Source: Podospora pseudoanserina
Taxonomy: Eukaryota; Ascomycota; Sordariomycetes; Sordariales; Podosporaceae
Direction of reading: 5' to 3'
DNA: 64,000 bases
NCBI RefSeq assembly: GCF_035222485.1
Contig: NC_085920.1
Location: forward strand, 5,518,001 to 5,582,000
A model generated the notes under the pieces. The model did not search any database and was not told the DNA's origin. It worked only from the letters and a program-made list of their open reading frames with translations. Made by a program: the position numbers and the translations under genes. Shown in pieces: positions 33,466 to 46,400 of the stretch (position 1 is the first letter of the stretch; each line of letters begins with the position of its first letter).

Positions 33466-34250
33466 TCAGACATCCAGTTTCAACATCTGCCCCAACGCAC
33501 CCTGTCCTTCCTCAACATCACTCCCCTGATTGAAACAGAGCGAAAAAGGCGCATTCACCCAAACCCCACTCCCCTCATCAATCGGCCGTCTATACCCCGC
33601 TGTTGAATCCCGGGTTCTATCTTGCAGCACTGCAAGACCCTCTGACAATAGGTGGAGCCGGGTGCCGGCTCTGCCGTCGTCAACGTAGTCGGAATTGGTA
33701 AAGTACCCGGGGATGGTATGCTCAAAGGGGGTATCCTCCCTATCCCAGCAGTCAGGTGGTAAATTAGATTGATACCGCTGATCCTTCCCCTCTCCGGCGG
33801 CAACGACCCGTTTGTTGAAGGTGTGGGAGATGACTTCTTTGCTTTCGGTCTTGGAGGGGGTGGGGTGGTCGGCTAGCCATTAAAAGCAGATTGCTGCGAG
33901 GAGGTACCCGGAGGAGGGAGAGGAGGGTTTTGACTCGACGACGACGAGGTAGAGGGAGGTGCAGTCCGAGATGCAGTGGCTTTGTGTACTGGCTTAGGAG
34001 GTTTCGGAACGTGCGGTAGTCTAGGTGGAGGCGGCGGTCGTGGGAGAGGTCCGGGAAGATGTGGTTCCATATGGGGAGGTTGAGGTTGGCGGGGAGGGAG
34101 AGGCTGAGGAGGGCGGGCAGGTCGGATTGTTGGGCGAAGCGGACGTGGATGTTTGTTTGTGATGTGAGGGTTGGCAAGATGGTTGTTGGTGACGGTGTGA
34201 GCAGGGATGTAGGTGTCCGGTTTGGGTCTTCTGTGGTGGGTGCGGGACAT
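33466..34250 (-). pseudogene. GNAT-like relic B
   Basis: Reads as one protein over about 250 codons if a frame change near 34135, another near 33985 and one in-frame stop near 33886 are overlooked. Landmarks in order: HVRFAQQSDLPALLSLSL, PIWNHIFPDL, YLVVVESKP, GYLLAAICF, WLADHPTPSKTESKEVI, PDCWDREDTPFE, HLLSEGLAVLQDRTRD and a clean end at 33466. The VRFA, WNH and AAICF blocks align with relic A at the same spacing. The length and the strand-helix order suggest a GNAT-type acyltransferase, though without a classic acetyl-CoA loop. The stop codon is a CAA to TAA type change (C to T at CpA). It is broken as read. Confidence 0.5.
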
Positions 34251-34742
34251 GCTAGCGGTTGGTTGGATGGTGTGATGGGATTGTGTTGGTGATCAAAATG
34301 AGAGAGGTTCGTCTTCAACGAAATTCAAGTACAGCTTAGACACAACATAAATATCGGGGTAAACAAGAATGGACTGGAACGATGATTAGTAGGTGATCAA
34401 ATGGGAACAGATGTGAACCAACTCCAAGCTGGAGATATATGCTGGCTGTAAACAAAGAGGCCAGTCACTAGGCTACATGTGAATTATCACCAGATAAAAA
34501 TTACAGGTGCCACAGGCCCAACAACGTAGTAGACTCAGAGAGCAATATGACAACTGCAGAGCAGTCCACAATTTTGAAGAGCAGGTGTCGAGCAAACAAG
34601 CCAAAGGCAAACACTCAGGCAACAGCAAACGCTCATTTCACAACAAGAACAAGCTGTATTCACTCCCCGTCAACAACAATGAATTCAGAACTTCTCAACT
34701 ATCTCCAATCCAAAGCATCTTCACAGCCGCCCCCTTAACCAA
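34251..34742. other. 490-nt gap
   Basis: The promoter side of relic B and the 3' flank of the tyrosinase gene. AT-rich near 34.3-34.5 kb; no gene seen. Confidence 0.6.
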
Positions 34743-36064
34743 TCACTCATAAACATAGCAGAAAGGCCCATCGACAATACTGTTCAGGTCCCTGATCTTG
34801 TAAACCTTGTCGCCCACAATCCCCAAATCAACATTATCATCCAAGCTCTGCTGCCTACCACCACCACCAAAGCTCATCATCGACGTCCCGCCAGCAATGG
34901 TCTGGATGCGGGTGTTGGTATCCTGACTCTGCCAAATGGCCCAAGTGCGATCAATCATTCCATGATGAACCCAGAAGGCGGGATCATTAGGGCTGGTGTA
35001 GAAATCACCACCAGGGTCACCAGCGATGGTGAAATGGCCAGCAGCGTGGACACCAATACCAGCACCGGCACCGCCGAAGCCACCACCAGCGCCTTGCATC
35101 ACGTTCTGGAAGGTAAGAACGTCACGGCTGTTGGTGATGAGGGCGGCAATGTCCTGGGTACGGGCGTAGCGGGAGGTGAGGTAGTTGGAGATGTCACGGC
35201 GAAGGCAACGGGTGTTCAGACCGTAGCCATCGGAGCGGGGATTGCGAGGAGGGGCAGGGTCGACGGCAGGGGAGACGGGGCCAAGGCGGACAGTCATGCT
35301 GCAGTGATAATGTTGTCAGCTTCCCGTGATCTCACGAGCATCGGACAAGTGGGAAAACAAACTTCTTGAACGGTCCGGTCTCGACGCAGCCGCCACCGTT
35401 GCCGGCGGGAGCAATACCGGAAGATCTATGATCGATTTTCTTGCCGTTTCCACTGAGAGAAGTGTCGCTACCATCAAAGATAGGAGATTTCTCGGGGTCC
35501 TGAGCCCAACGGCCCCAGTCCCAATACTATATTTTCTTGTCAGCTTGGAAATCAAAGATCCCAACTCCTATGAGCGACGTACCGGGTGGCTCCCATTGTA
35601 GTTGCACTCCTTGACAAGGGCTTGCTCAAAGGCCCACAGGTAGTATCTGTGCCATGAAAGGAAGCTGCCGGTGTTGTGGATGGACATGGTCTGCTGCATG
35701 TGAACGACGACAAAGTCTTCATATCTGGTCTTGGCTCCAGGGAACTGTGTAGGATTGAGCTTGGATGGCTTCTCCATCAGGCACAACAAGGCGGCGATGT
35801 AAGACTTCTTCTCTGCGGCAGAGATGTCACCCCTGGTTTCAAACCCATGTTAGATTTTGTCTCTGAAGATTCATGAAATGATCAGACTCACCACTCTCGG
35901 CGAACCTTCAAGTTGGCCTTGGTACATGTCTTTGACTTGGCCAACATGGCATCGATAGCCGGACGTCCCTTCTTCTCAAGGTCTGAGACTGCGTCACCCG
36001 AGACGAGGCCGGCGAGGAGGAGCCATGGCACTGCCAGGAGTGCAAAGACAGAGAAACGCGCCAT
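34743..36064 (-). CDS. Secreted tyrosinase-family copper oxidase
   Basis: Four exons, 36064-35892, 35832-35583, 35526-35363 and 35298-34743, total 1143 nt and 380 residues. A cleavable signal peptide (FSVFALLAVPWLLLAGLVSG, residues 4-23) marks it as secreted. The CuA site has His102, His110 and His119 (SWHRYYLWAFE). YWDW at 142-145 follows, as in all tyrosinases. The CuB site has His280 and His284 (HAAGH) and His307/His308 in FWVHHGMIDRTW. The set for a type-3 dicopper centre is therefore complete. Such enzymes oxidise phenols or o-aminophenols. It lacks the long C-terminal inhibitory domain of intracellular melanin tyrosinases and has a Gly-rich loop (GGGFGGAGAG) before CuB, like short secreted fungal tyrosinases. 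No laccase or polyketide gene is nearby. Confidence 0.93.
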
Positions 36065-39000
36065 GATGGAGCCGCGTTCTGAGCAGGAGCTTGAACTGAC
36101 AGAAAGATCTCATGAACTCAGGAAAGTCGGGCACCGGGCTGGTGTTTATAGTCCCTGTCCCGCACGGGATCTTCCATAGTCCCACTCGTTGTTTCCTTCC
36201 TTGAATCGCCCGTTTCTTGCCTGCCAGGAGCCACAACACCCCCGGGTAGCGTGGTCGGCAAATATCGTCCGCTCTAGACTCCCCAGCCTGTTTGTACCAA
36301 CTCTAGATGATGACCCAGAGAACAGGGGGCAGTATAAACAAGGATCTTCGCTAACGGCGGCTGCAACGTTAGGTAGTCCTGTATGGCTGGCACCTTCGGA
36401 TCACGGCAGATGGTCAGCGAGGCTTTGAATATGGAGAAATTGCAGAGGGCTCATCTAAACGAGGCGTGTCCGTTCGGCTTTCGACTTCGGTTGACCCGGG
36501 CGAAAATAGTCATTGGGCATACGATGTAGAAAAAGAGGTAGGGTGGGTGCGGGTTCATTACCGGCGTAAGCAAGGATTGGTGAAACAACATAGACCTCGT
36601 GGGCCATCATGAAAGTATCCAGCCCTCTGGGAGCATGAACAGGACGGCCGCAATGCTGCCGACTGGTCCAAAATGCTTTTGCCTCAATATACTCTGTGGG
36701 TTTTCGTCAGCTGGCAAATCTGGGGTAATTAGCCTGAGTAGACGGAATGGTTGCGCCCCGCGATATGGTATTCCGCCTTTGGGTTGCCCCCGGATTCTTG
36801 ACAAAGTTTGCAGCTTCGGTTGCGTGGCTTGCATTTCTGCGTTGTTACATGCAGAATTGTGCGTGGCCCGAGTGCTAATGAAACTGCTGGTCGTCACGTT
36901 ATTGATGCCCATGTTTTCGGTTGGACTAGGAGAAGGCGCTTCTGAATATTGCTATCGTCAGTTACTAACTGCTTGTGGGCCGCATAGTAGTATTTTCTAT
37001 CTATCTGTTGTTTACGTGAGCTTGGCAAAACGTAGTGTCGGCTGTTGGTTGGACTGCTTCCAATCTTTGATATTCCCTCATGGCCCAGACAAGAAAGCAC
37101 CACGCAGCAATGCCACAGCTCCCTTTTGCAATTCCGTCCCGGCAGCCGAGTCCAATGAAACACCAGCACTGGTCAGAACGTATTTTTCCCGGAAGGTTGA
37201 GATGTCGGGGTGTTTGAATCAAGGCACCCAACGTGGGTCTCCCACACGGGCTCGGAACACTTCCGTGGGATAGTGTTGCTGGAAGCGGGAAGCCAATGAA
37301 AAGGAGGGGGTTATAAGCCAAAATGGCAGGAGTTACGCAGTCGCCATATATTGAACCTGCTTGGCCGCTGGAGTTTGGTCAGGAAAAAGGACATTCGCCT
37401 TGGTATCGTTCATCCTGGAACATGATCTACGCACCAAGGCGTCCTTGGGTGCCCTCAGGCTTCAATGTGAAATCGGCAGATATCTTGGTTCGGATGGCGT
37501 GCCGAATCTGAAAGTGACACTGAAGCTTTGCCTATGTGGCTTGGCGTGGTTGGCGTTGGATGCCCAGAATGCTGAAGTAGGGCGTTGTATTCATCCACAG
37601 GAAACTGCGATGAAAAAACTGACGCGCTGTCACTTTATGGTAGCTCAGAATTGAAATAAAATTCAAAAACGCATTTGGTTGAATATCAATACCAAGTGAA
37701 TCAAGTCTGTGGGGCTAGTTGATAACTTTGACTTGCATTCGGATGAGACGATAATGTGATGCTTGACATGATTACAGTGGGCCGCAAAAATGCTGACAGA
37801 TTTGCAAGGTGCCAGTCATGGAGTGGAGACTTCTTGACAGCCTGCTGAAATGACAGCTGAGGTTTAGAGTGGTTTAATGGACGGCAGGAGCGACTGCCTC
37901 TCCTCTTTGGATCAATATCAGTGGAGCCAACTGCAGGCAGGCAAGATATAAATCCTTCATCTTGATAGATCCGAGTGACCTATGCGTCTGTCAATTAGTC
38001 AGTTATCTCTTTTGTTTCTGTAGCATCTATCATGAGTTGGCTACCACACCAAGTCAGCTTTGAGAGACTGATATCACTCCACCTAGGTATTCTAGGCAGC
38101 AAGAGTGCCCGGGAAGATAACTGGCCGATAAGGGAAATGAACTGAAAGAAACACTGTAATTTTAGAAGGAGCAGCACAGTCACGTAAGTGATGCGAAACC
38201 GATGTGTGGCTGATGCTCCGGATATCGGGGGACCTGGAGCACTCAAAAGTAGGTCACCTGCCATGGATTTGACAGACCGCTTGACGTTCATCTGATATCT
38301 GTGTGATATTGTTGAATTTCTTGTTGAATCAACAATGCTGGTAGTGATTGTTATCTATACAATAAGTTACCCCAAAGCGTGTTTCCTTGCCATTCTTTCA
38401 TCGCTTCTCCATAACAATAAAGAGTTATCTCATCTGCTACAATAGAAAACCAAAGTAAGAACAAAAGTGATGAGCTGCTATACGCATGAAGCTGTGATAA
38501 ATCAAGCATGTGGTCTCACTACCAATCTCTGTAGTTGTCAAGGTGCGTTTTTTAAGGTGAATGATGCCCATCACAGGTCAATGGCTTACATAATCATTTC
38601 ATCTGAATAGGGGTAAAAGGGGTAACTACCTTGTTACACAGGCATTTCACAACCTCCTTGAGTACACTTCACAAAATCACAGTAAATCTCCAGCCATTTA
38701 TAATGAGCCTCATCATGCTGTGAATGTCCTGCTTCATCTTGTCGTTTATCTTTTGACAATGAATCAATGCCCTGTACCTTAATGGGTATTTTGATGCCTA
38801 CAGGCGTCTCGTTTCTCATAGTTTGGCTACGTTACATACGGCAGTCACGCATCAATAACAATATTTTAGGGAGTCGAGAGAATAGCGCCGCTGTATTTCC
38901 TGCTTTCAGTTCAGTTTCATTGATGTCAGAGACTCATCATTTCTTCGTCCGAAGTGAATGAGAACAACTGATCCCCGCCCCCGTGGTACCAAGGCCCCAA

Positions 39001-39399
39001 GAATACGACATCTGGCCCCAAGTTCAAACCCACTGACCTAATTTGTGGGTCGAAACCTGCCTGGGATGTGCATATATTATTTTCTCGCGGATTGCTCTTT
39101 CTCAAACTCTCCCTACTACTCACCCAGCACCCATTCACTACTTCTCAGGCATTCCTAACGCCCACCATAAGCAGCCAATCTGCGTCCCAAGACGATTTTC
39201 TCCTCGAATCCATTTCATTGGCGGCCGCTTTCCCTGCCATTTTTACTCGGCATCTTGTTGGCGGTCGCTTTGTCGTCGACCATTCTCGACAGCAAGACAA
39301 TCGTGAGTTTCGCATCTCTTTATCCTACGAGGCATCTACCTCAGGCTCTTGATCAATTCACTGACAATTCAATCTCACCAGATCCACAAACTCGACAAA
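36065..39399. other. 3.3 kb without a supported gene
   Basis: The left 300 bases are the tyrosinase promoter and the right 300 the leader of the gene at 39400. Between them is an AT-richer tract, especially 37.65-38.9 kb. A 224-codon frame at 36599-37273 (plus) has mixed composition, no motifs and a non-ATG start. No repeat family or RNA gene was recognised. Confidence 0.5.
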
Positions 39400-41336
39400 A
39401 TGGGCCCACCGATTCCAATATCTCAAGCAGCCAGAAAAGTCTACAATGGCATTGAATATTTCTATGGATTTCCAAACTCGGAGCAAGTTTTTGTCCTCAA
39501 CCTCAACACCAAGTTGAGAATGTTTACAAAAACGAATGCCTGGGGCACTGTATCAAGGTCCGAATTCAAAGAATACATAAGTCTTTACCCAAGACTCTAC
39601 CAGGTTGCCAACACGTCGAGAGATCGAATCCAACAGTGGCTTAATGTTGGCTCCAACCGAGCGAACTTTGAGTCCTGGGGTCCAGACTTTCGCGCCTTCC
39701 TCCGTACTGAGGCTGAGGATCAAAGTACGAATACCCGGGTGAGAAAACCGGGGATCCCACGCCAAGCCAAGTGGCTGAACGAGGAGCACAAAGAGCGAGG
39801 GGCAGCGTTCGACATACGAATGGGGAGACAAGTTCAGGAAGAGGAGGGAGATGATTCTGTGATGGGGCCAGAGGACGAGGAGGAGGTCACGTACCAGCCG
39901 GATGATGACCAAAACGGCGGCGAAGAAGATGTGGAAGAGGTAAGCATCTATTCAGAACTTCCACACCTGCCCATCCTTGTTGAGTGTATCAGCTGACACC
40001 CATCCAGGCCCGTAGTCATGTGAATAGCTCGCAAAATTGTACCCACGGCACCCAGCAACCCAGAAAAAGAAGGCGCGAAGAGCAGTCAACCTCGACCCTG
40101 ATAGGTACGCCGTTTCCAGAATCAATGGCGCATCATTATCAGCTGGCCAATTCGTCGCAGCAGCAATTTGCACTGAGAGAACTACGGAATGCTGCGACCG
40201 GGTTCAGGACCCTTCATTCAGAGGTTCTGCGAGTGGCTCAAAAGCTGGAGCCCGGTGATTTCCTCCGCCCCTTGCTGTCGCACATTGCCAATTCCACGAC
40301 CTTGGAGGTGGGTGCTGCAGAGAAAGCCGCGAGAATTTCGTCGGAGCTTATGGATCATGTGGCCAAATCTCAGGCCGAGGAGGGAAGAAGCGGTGATGAC
40401 AAGGACCGAATCAAGCGCGCGCGGTCGAGAGCTGCCTATGAGATGCTCCCCACCGCAGCGCCGGCAAACAGACTCCCTCACCGCCGGAGCCAGCAGCAGC
40501 AGGCGAATCATCTAAGCCTCATCCGCGAAGACAGTCAAGCCCCCGAGGCTGACGATAATGTCCGCAGCCTAACTGTCCCGCGTGAGACGTCACCGTCCCT
40601 TGGCTACGAACTTCCAGATCACCTGGCGGAAGCATACCAGCCCCTCATTGAACTGAGTAGCCCGATTTACTTTGGTCCCTTGAACAGCCTTGCTGGAGAA
40701 GCCAGTTCTCGTCCTAACACCGCCAAAAGTGCTCAAAGTAACCACCCCCACAACCGTGGGACTCCGGCTCCCATCCCCGGCGCAAGTTCATACTACCGCG
40801 AGGCATCCATAGAGGAGTTCAGACCGGCCATTACAGCGAGAAACACGGGCACCTTGAGCGGCCCTCAAGGTCACCTTTCCCAGGCGCAAACAGCAGCCCC
40901 TCACTCCCATCACATGCTGGTCAACTCCATCGAAGTGCCTGGGTACCTTCCCTACCACGCCAACAACAAGTATAGGCCCCCTTCCCAGCCCCCTTCAACA
41001 GTTTCTTACGCTTCCGGAACTGGAGCATCATCGTTGCACAGGCACCCAGCAGTAGTCGAACCAGCCGCACCCCTCCCGCGTTCTCCCCCCCGAACTTCGG
41101 TCCCGCTAATCGCAGGAGCACAAGACAAGCAAGCAGAGAACTCTGGACAGCTCAGCGGCCAAACCGGGAACTCCCACCCCCAGCCACCACCATCTCAACC
41201 CGCCAAACGAGACAGTCCAGCCAGCAGCCCACGTTGTCATCCTCCTCCGCTTCCCACACCCCCCTCCGCGCTACAGCAGGGCACCCAAGACAATCAACCC
41301 GTGGCAATCAAAAGGGAAAAACAAGGCGCAGAGTAG
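39400..41336 (+). CDS. Unrecognised 622-residue protein, acidic and Ser/Pro-rich
   Basis: Exons 39400-39939 and 40008-41336 join in phase 0 (GTAAGC donor, CAG acceptor). The N-terminal 110 residues look folded (VYNGIEYFYGFPNSEQVFVLN, WLNVGSNRANFESWGPDFRAFL). An acidic stretch at about 145-180 comes next, then a basic cluster PRKRRREE that could be a nuclear localisation signal just after the splice. A helical region at about 215-300 (FALRELRNAATGFRTLHSEVL, AAEKAARISSELMDHVAK) is followed by about 320 residues of low-complexity Ser/Pro/Gln/His sequence. I recognise no domain. The helical region plus basic cluster would suit a nuclear protein with a coiled coil; this is inference. The ATG at 39400 is the first in the frame. 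Confidence 0.7.
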
Positions 41337-42075
41337 AGGTAGAAGACGAGGACGAGGACGAGAAGGGGCAGGGGGACGGTGTTGAGTAATCTACACCCTT
41401 TTCTGTTGCCAGCAGCTGTTGGTGTCTTCATGACTACTTAGCAGCACCACGGAAAAAGGACGGATCATAGACCCAGGGGCTGACAAACCGGGGCATTGAA
41501 GGTTTACTCTTGTTTTTTTCTGTTAAGAGGGGGGGTGGAGGGGGGAGGAGTTGTCTTGGTATTATCTTTCCCCATGGCGATGGATTGATTCATCTTGTTC
41601 TGTCTTGTTCGGATATATGCTTTTTTGTTGCTTTTATTGAGGACAACATAAGAGGGGGTGGTTTTTGGTCCTATTTTGCACACACATAAAAAAGAAAAAG
41701 GGAGGGCGTAATATGGTTTTATTGTCGTGGACCTGTTGCTGTTGACATGATTGATGTCAAGTGTTGCTGTCTCCAAGTCAACAAAGAGACAGAAAACACA
41801 GCGATCGCCTCACACCTGTAAGCAATGGCTCATATCACAGTATCGACCCTCCTGCCCAACCGAGTCGACCAAAATGTCACCATCAGAAACGGTCCCAGCC
41901 CTGTCAGCTGCTTGTCAAAATCCCCTCTGTATTCCCATTACCTATTTCCCACATATTACAATATCCTAGATTTTCTCCATGCCGTACACAACATAAATAC
42001 CCCCTTAAAATAAACACAAAAGTAAAATGCCCTAGTTGATATCCCACTATTAAATGTCAATATATATCCCACTTA
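41337..42075. other. 740-nt convergent 3' flanks
   Basis: Both neighbours end here. AT-rich, T-rich or A-rich runs, no gene. Confidence 0.6.
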
Positions 42076-43478
42076 TCATACCCTATCTTTATGCCTAGCC
42101 TTGGCCAGCATCTCATACATAACCCTATCCTGCTTTTTGTTGCTCGTGATCGACGAAATGGTGGTGCCTTGGTCGGAATCGCTCTTCTCGCAGCTCCCTC
42201 CGAGCGTACGCGTGCTCCTCTCCGGCGGCCCCTGTTGGGCTGGGAGAGCGAGAATGCTCCTATCGTTACGGTTATCATCCGAAAGGTCCATGTGACGTCT
42301 TCTCTGTTCAGCCACTGGCGACGGCTGCCGGTTAGGAGAAGAGTGATGGAGGTTGGTACCCACCCTCGCGCTGTCATCAAGATCGCTGGAGTGGCGGAAG
42401 TTTTTGAACAAATGCCTCAGCATTGGGATCGAGGCTGCCATGATGGTGCAGGCAGGCTCGATGAAGCCCCAGAGGACGAGTGGAAGGGAGTTGTCTGCGG
42501 GATGTGGGTTAGTCGATGTTGTTGTTATTGGGGGGGAGGGGAAAGCAACGCGGTCTCACAGCTAAAATCGCCTTCCTCCAGAACCTTTACGGTTGTTAAT
42601 CTGAGAAAGATGTTAGTCTCTCGATGGGAGATAAGAGCAGTATGTGACGAAATAGACTTACTTGACAATGCAAGTGATGCCGGCAAAGATACCCATTGAC
42701 ATGGCAATGGCGACCCCAATCTTCTCTCTGTTGTACATATTATATCGCAAAAGAAGTCTCCAGGGGAGTAGGGCAAGCGCAAAATCACAAAACGCCGAAC
42801 ATGCTGGAAACACAAACAGGTTAGGTCGCCGGCTGAACAATAAGACTGGGGTTCTGTGGGAGTGGTGGCCTACATCCGACAAAAATGCTAAAGTTGATGG
42901 TAAACTTGACCGGCCAGCATTCCCCGGCTATCTCCGGGCGGTATGTCTTCTCCACGGGGTCACACGAAACCCAAAAGAAGATGGCGCTCAAGTAGTGGGT
43001 GATGTTGAGAAGGGCGAGTAGCCCGTAGATGGTCCATCGCATCCAGGTGTTCGGGCCACACAGCCGCAACAGTGTAATGGCAAAAGAGGTTTTGCTGCAG
43101 GCCACTGAGATAACTGATGAAAAACCGGATATATTGCTAATGATCCAGAAGACGGAAAAGTTCTCTGGCGGGATTTGGGGAGCCCGCAGACCGAAGCCCA
43201 GGAGGACATTGGTGGAAGTAGTACAGCAACTCAACAAGAGCATAATCTTCACAAACACAAATCAGCTCATGGAACGGCGGTGTGACGGGCAAAGAAAAAT
43301 ATTTTCATACCCATGAGAAGATGATAAAATAGTCATCCCACCATAGTGCTCTTCGTCGAAAGGTTTTGCTGTATATCCGTAGGGCGAGGAATATTCCGGC
43401 GACTCCCGTGAGCGGCCATAGTACTGCGTAAATCGTGATACCCTTTGGGTTCTCTGACAGAGGGACCTTCGTGACCAT
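42076..43478 (-). CDS. PTH11-like seven-helix membrane protein (fungal rhodopsin-type domain)
   Basis: Five exons, 43478-43311, 43246-42874, 42803-42662, 42600-42560 and 42494-42076, total 1143 nt and 380 residues; one exon is only 41 nt. The protein has seven hydrophobic helices in the order typical of SAT4/PTH11-like fungal proteins (PF20684): AVLWPLTGVAGIFLALRIYSK, then WWDDYFIIFSW, a cysteine-bearing second loop, SVISVACSKTSFAITLLRL, WTIYGLLALLNI, FCDFALALLPWRLL, IAMSMGIFAGITCIVK, and LVLWGFIEPACTIMAASIPMLR. A cytosolic Ser/Arg-rich tail of about 85 residues follows. Magnaporthe Pth11 is a surface-sensing receptor, but the family is large and most members are uncharacterised. No extracellular CFEM domain is present, so it belongs to the CFEM-less type. 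Confidence 0.9.
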
Positions 43479-46400
43479 GGCGGGTGTGTACTGCGAAGCC
43501 GGCAGCCAGGCGCAGTCCAGAGGTTTAGCCGGGCCGGAGCCAAACCCGGCGGCGAGAGGGCGTGGATGGGACGATTATGGACTGTGGTCTGTCTGTATCG
43601 CCCGGATCATGTCGTCTCTCCTGTCTAGTACCGCGTATCTATGCGGTGGTCTTGTAGTCGTGATTCGTTCCTCACTGGCAACTCATTGCGGTCCCAGCTC
43701 GGTGGCTGTGTGATCCCTCCAGAAAGTTGCAATTGCGACTTTGCAGAATGACGAGCGGATGGTTCATGGAGGACCCTGGATCTGGGGGAAGCAAGCGGGG
43801 ACCGCCAGATTTAGTACCTGCCAGGGGTGGGTGGTGTCTCCGAGGGAAACGCGATCGAGTTGCCCAGGCTCGCCAGCACTTGCAGGTCCACTAGAGGTCT
43901 GGCAGCTGCAGAAGACAAACCTGGGCTAGAGCGGCTCACCGGCTTGAACGAGGTCCCTCCCCACACGACCTACACGCGACATGCCAAATCGGAAGCAGCC
44001 GCGGTCCATCTTTTGTGCTTGGGGCGCTGGGTTGGTGACAGTTTGAACACCCCACATCCGTGGCTGACATGCATTGTCAACCAGCAGAAGGGACAATTGC
44101 AATTGCTGCGCGGTGCGGGTTGTCGTCAGGGTCTGGCGTAGCATTTGCGATTTCGATTTCGTCGGCCCGACAGTCTGGGTCGCAAGCGATCAACATGGGA
44201 ACACCGAGCAAGGCTTCAGACCACATGGGACGCCAAGGACGCCCCCCGTCCAGTGCCTCTTAGTGCACCCTCCATACCACCACTGCGTGCTGCGTATGGT
44301 GAGCACTGCGTAACCTCAGGAATATCTGTGGTTCCTGGGAGAGATGGGCGAGGTGGTCCATTGACTGGTAGGCAGTTGGTAATACGGCGCAAGATACCGA
44401 TAGACACACCACAAAGCGGCCAGTCAGGTGATGGTGGAAATTGGAGAATGCACCTGCAGCTTGTTCGTGGTTGAGGCGTCCACCGAACAGCCCTCATCAG
44501 CATCAAGAGGTCAAAGCGCGCAACTCATCACAACCAACAGCACGTTTTTGACCTGACGAGTCCAGGAACTCTACTCTGTAGGTACATGGTCTTCATTCGG
44601 GTAACGACCTCGCGAGTTTCCGGTTGACCGGTCTTAACAAGCTACCTATTCTAGAGGCCGCACGGAACAACGGTCCTTAGCCCGGACGCGGTACAAGGCT
44701 CGGACAACGTTCATCATCTCAAGATGCCCAAGCTTTGAAAATGATATCTGATCTATTCTTGTCGTGCAAGGTTGAATCACACCGGAAGGGTTATGAGGCC
44801 CAAAACAATAGGTGACCCAAGCGAAATGGCACCTCCACAAAAAGCTAGAAGCGATCGATCTTGCAGCACTATCTTCAGATTTATTCATGCGGCAACTCGC
44901 TACCAGGCAATCATAGGACACCATCTCTGGATTCCAAGAGAGGCTTACCGGAAATCCTAAGACATATTGACGAGCTAGTTGTAACCGAAGGGTTTGTGAG
45001 ATTCTATAGGGGGCTTTTAAGAGCAGCCAAGCGACGAGATTCCCAAGCCTGGAAGCCAAGTCAATTTAAGCTTCATGGGCCAATTGTGGCCCCATGTTTT
45101 GAACAACACAATGGGTCTGGGGAAGGGCAAAAGGCTTCTCTGACATCTTTTTGCTGGGTAGAGGCAGTCATGGAACTGCCACCTCAAGACTTCGAAAATG
45201 AGCAGAACTTTGTACAACAGTGGCTGGTTGGTGGTTAGCTGGTGGCTGATCTCCCTGAAGAGATCATCAATCACTAGCAAACCTCTCGCTAGGGAATTGA
45301 GGGTAGCGCCTGACCAACCTTCTGCACAATGATTATGATTGTGCATTAGTCTCATCACTTCTCACTTGATCTGCCACCACACCAATACACACACGAAGAG
45401 ACATGAAGAATCCAGGTAGGTATCTATCCTTCCAATATCGCTGCTCCAATATACAGCGAGACACTCACTCGGCCATTCTAGTTTTTCCGGCATCAAAGAC
45501 AATTACAAACCGAAGTGCCAAGGACTCTTCCGACATCTGGCGAGCCACTCAGGAAATGGACAAGTGATGTGACGATATGGATTGTCCATGGACTGGTTTG
45601 GAAGAGTTGGATCGTCTTGGTGTAACTGTACCTGCACATAATCGAGCCTTGGCAAGGGGTAGCAGCATACATATACCTCAGACGAATAAATGGGGGGTCG
45701 TTTGGCAGCACAAACACTGCGTTCTTGAAGATGGCGAACACCACATACGTGTTTTCGTACAGTCGTTTGATCTGGACCGAGAAACTGACGAGATAAGAAA
45801 ACTCGCTGCAAACTCACCTCTTGGATGGCCGACATCAACTGCCACGAGCTTCTCCACTATCTGCAACCCCTGTTCAGGCACAAGCCTGGCTATGATGTCA
45901 AAGAAGGCAAGGTTCCCATCGATAAGAACTCCAAATTGTTGTTCAAAAAGTCTCCAGTTGCGCAGTTGGCCGATATTATGATAATTAACGTGACCTGTGT
46001 CAAAAGTGAGAGTTGCTTAGGAGCTGGAAAAGGGTGTGCGAAGGTATCACGTTGCCGGAACAACTGGCCCAGAAGGAAAGTTTCAAGTTGGCGGCAGTGA
46101 GCTCGTGCCAAGTTTTCTCAATCGCACCGATCGCAAGTTCGCATCCAGTTGCCAGACGCAATCGAGGGGTTTCCAGGTCTGTCAGCCTCCCAAGATTCCT
46201 CGGTCAAGGGGTGCTTCCAGTTTCCATTGCCTACCCGAAACACCTCAGCTCAAAGACTCGCTTCATGCTGCTCTTGTTTGCTCAACTCTGCTCTCAAGAA
46301 TCGTCATCCAAGTAACTCATTCTGAGCACCAACCAATTATTCATTTGCTCCAGGGACTGCTCCACCATCTACCCGACTGTCAGGGCCACCACCAACTGGA

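Noticed and set aside
36599-37273. 224-codon plus-strand frame
   Set aside because: Starts at a non-ATG codon, has no domain, and lies in a gene-poor gap with irregular composition.
45825-46100. Small plus-strand frame starting MADINCHELLHYLQP
   Set aside because: Composition is moderately protein-like, but I found no upstream or downstream exon and no family; kept out of the gene list.
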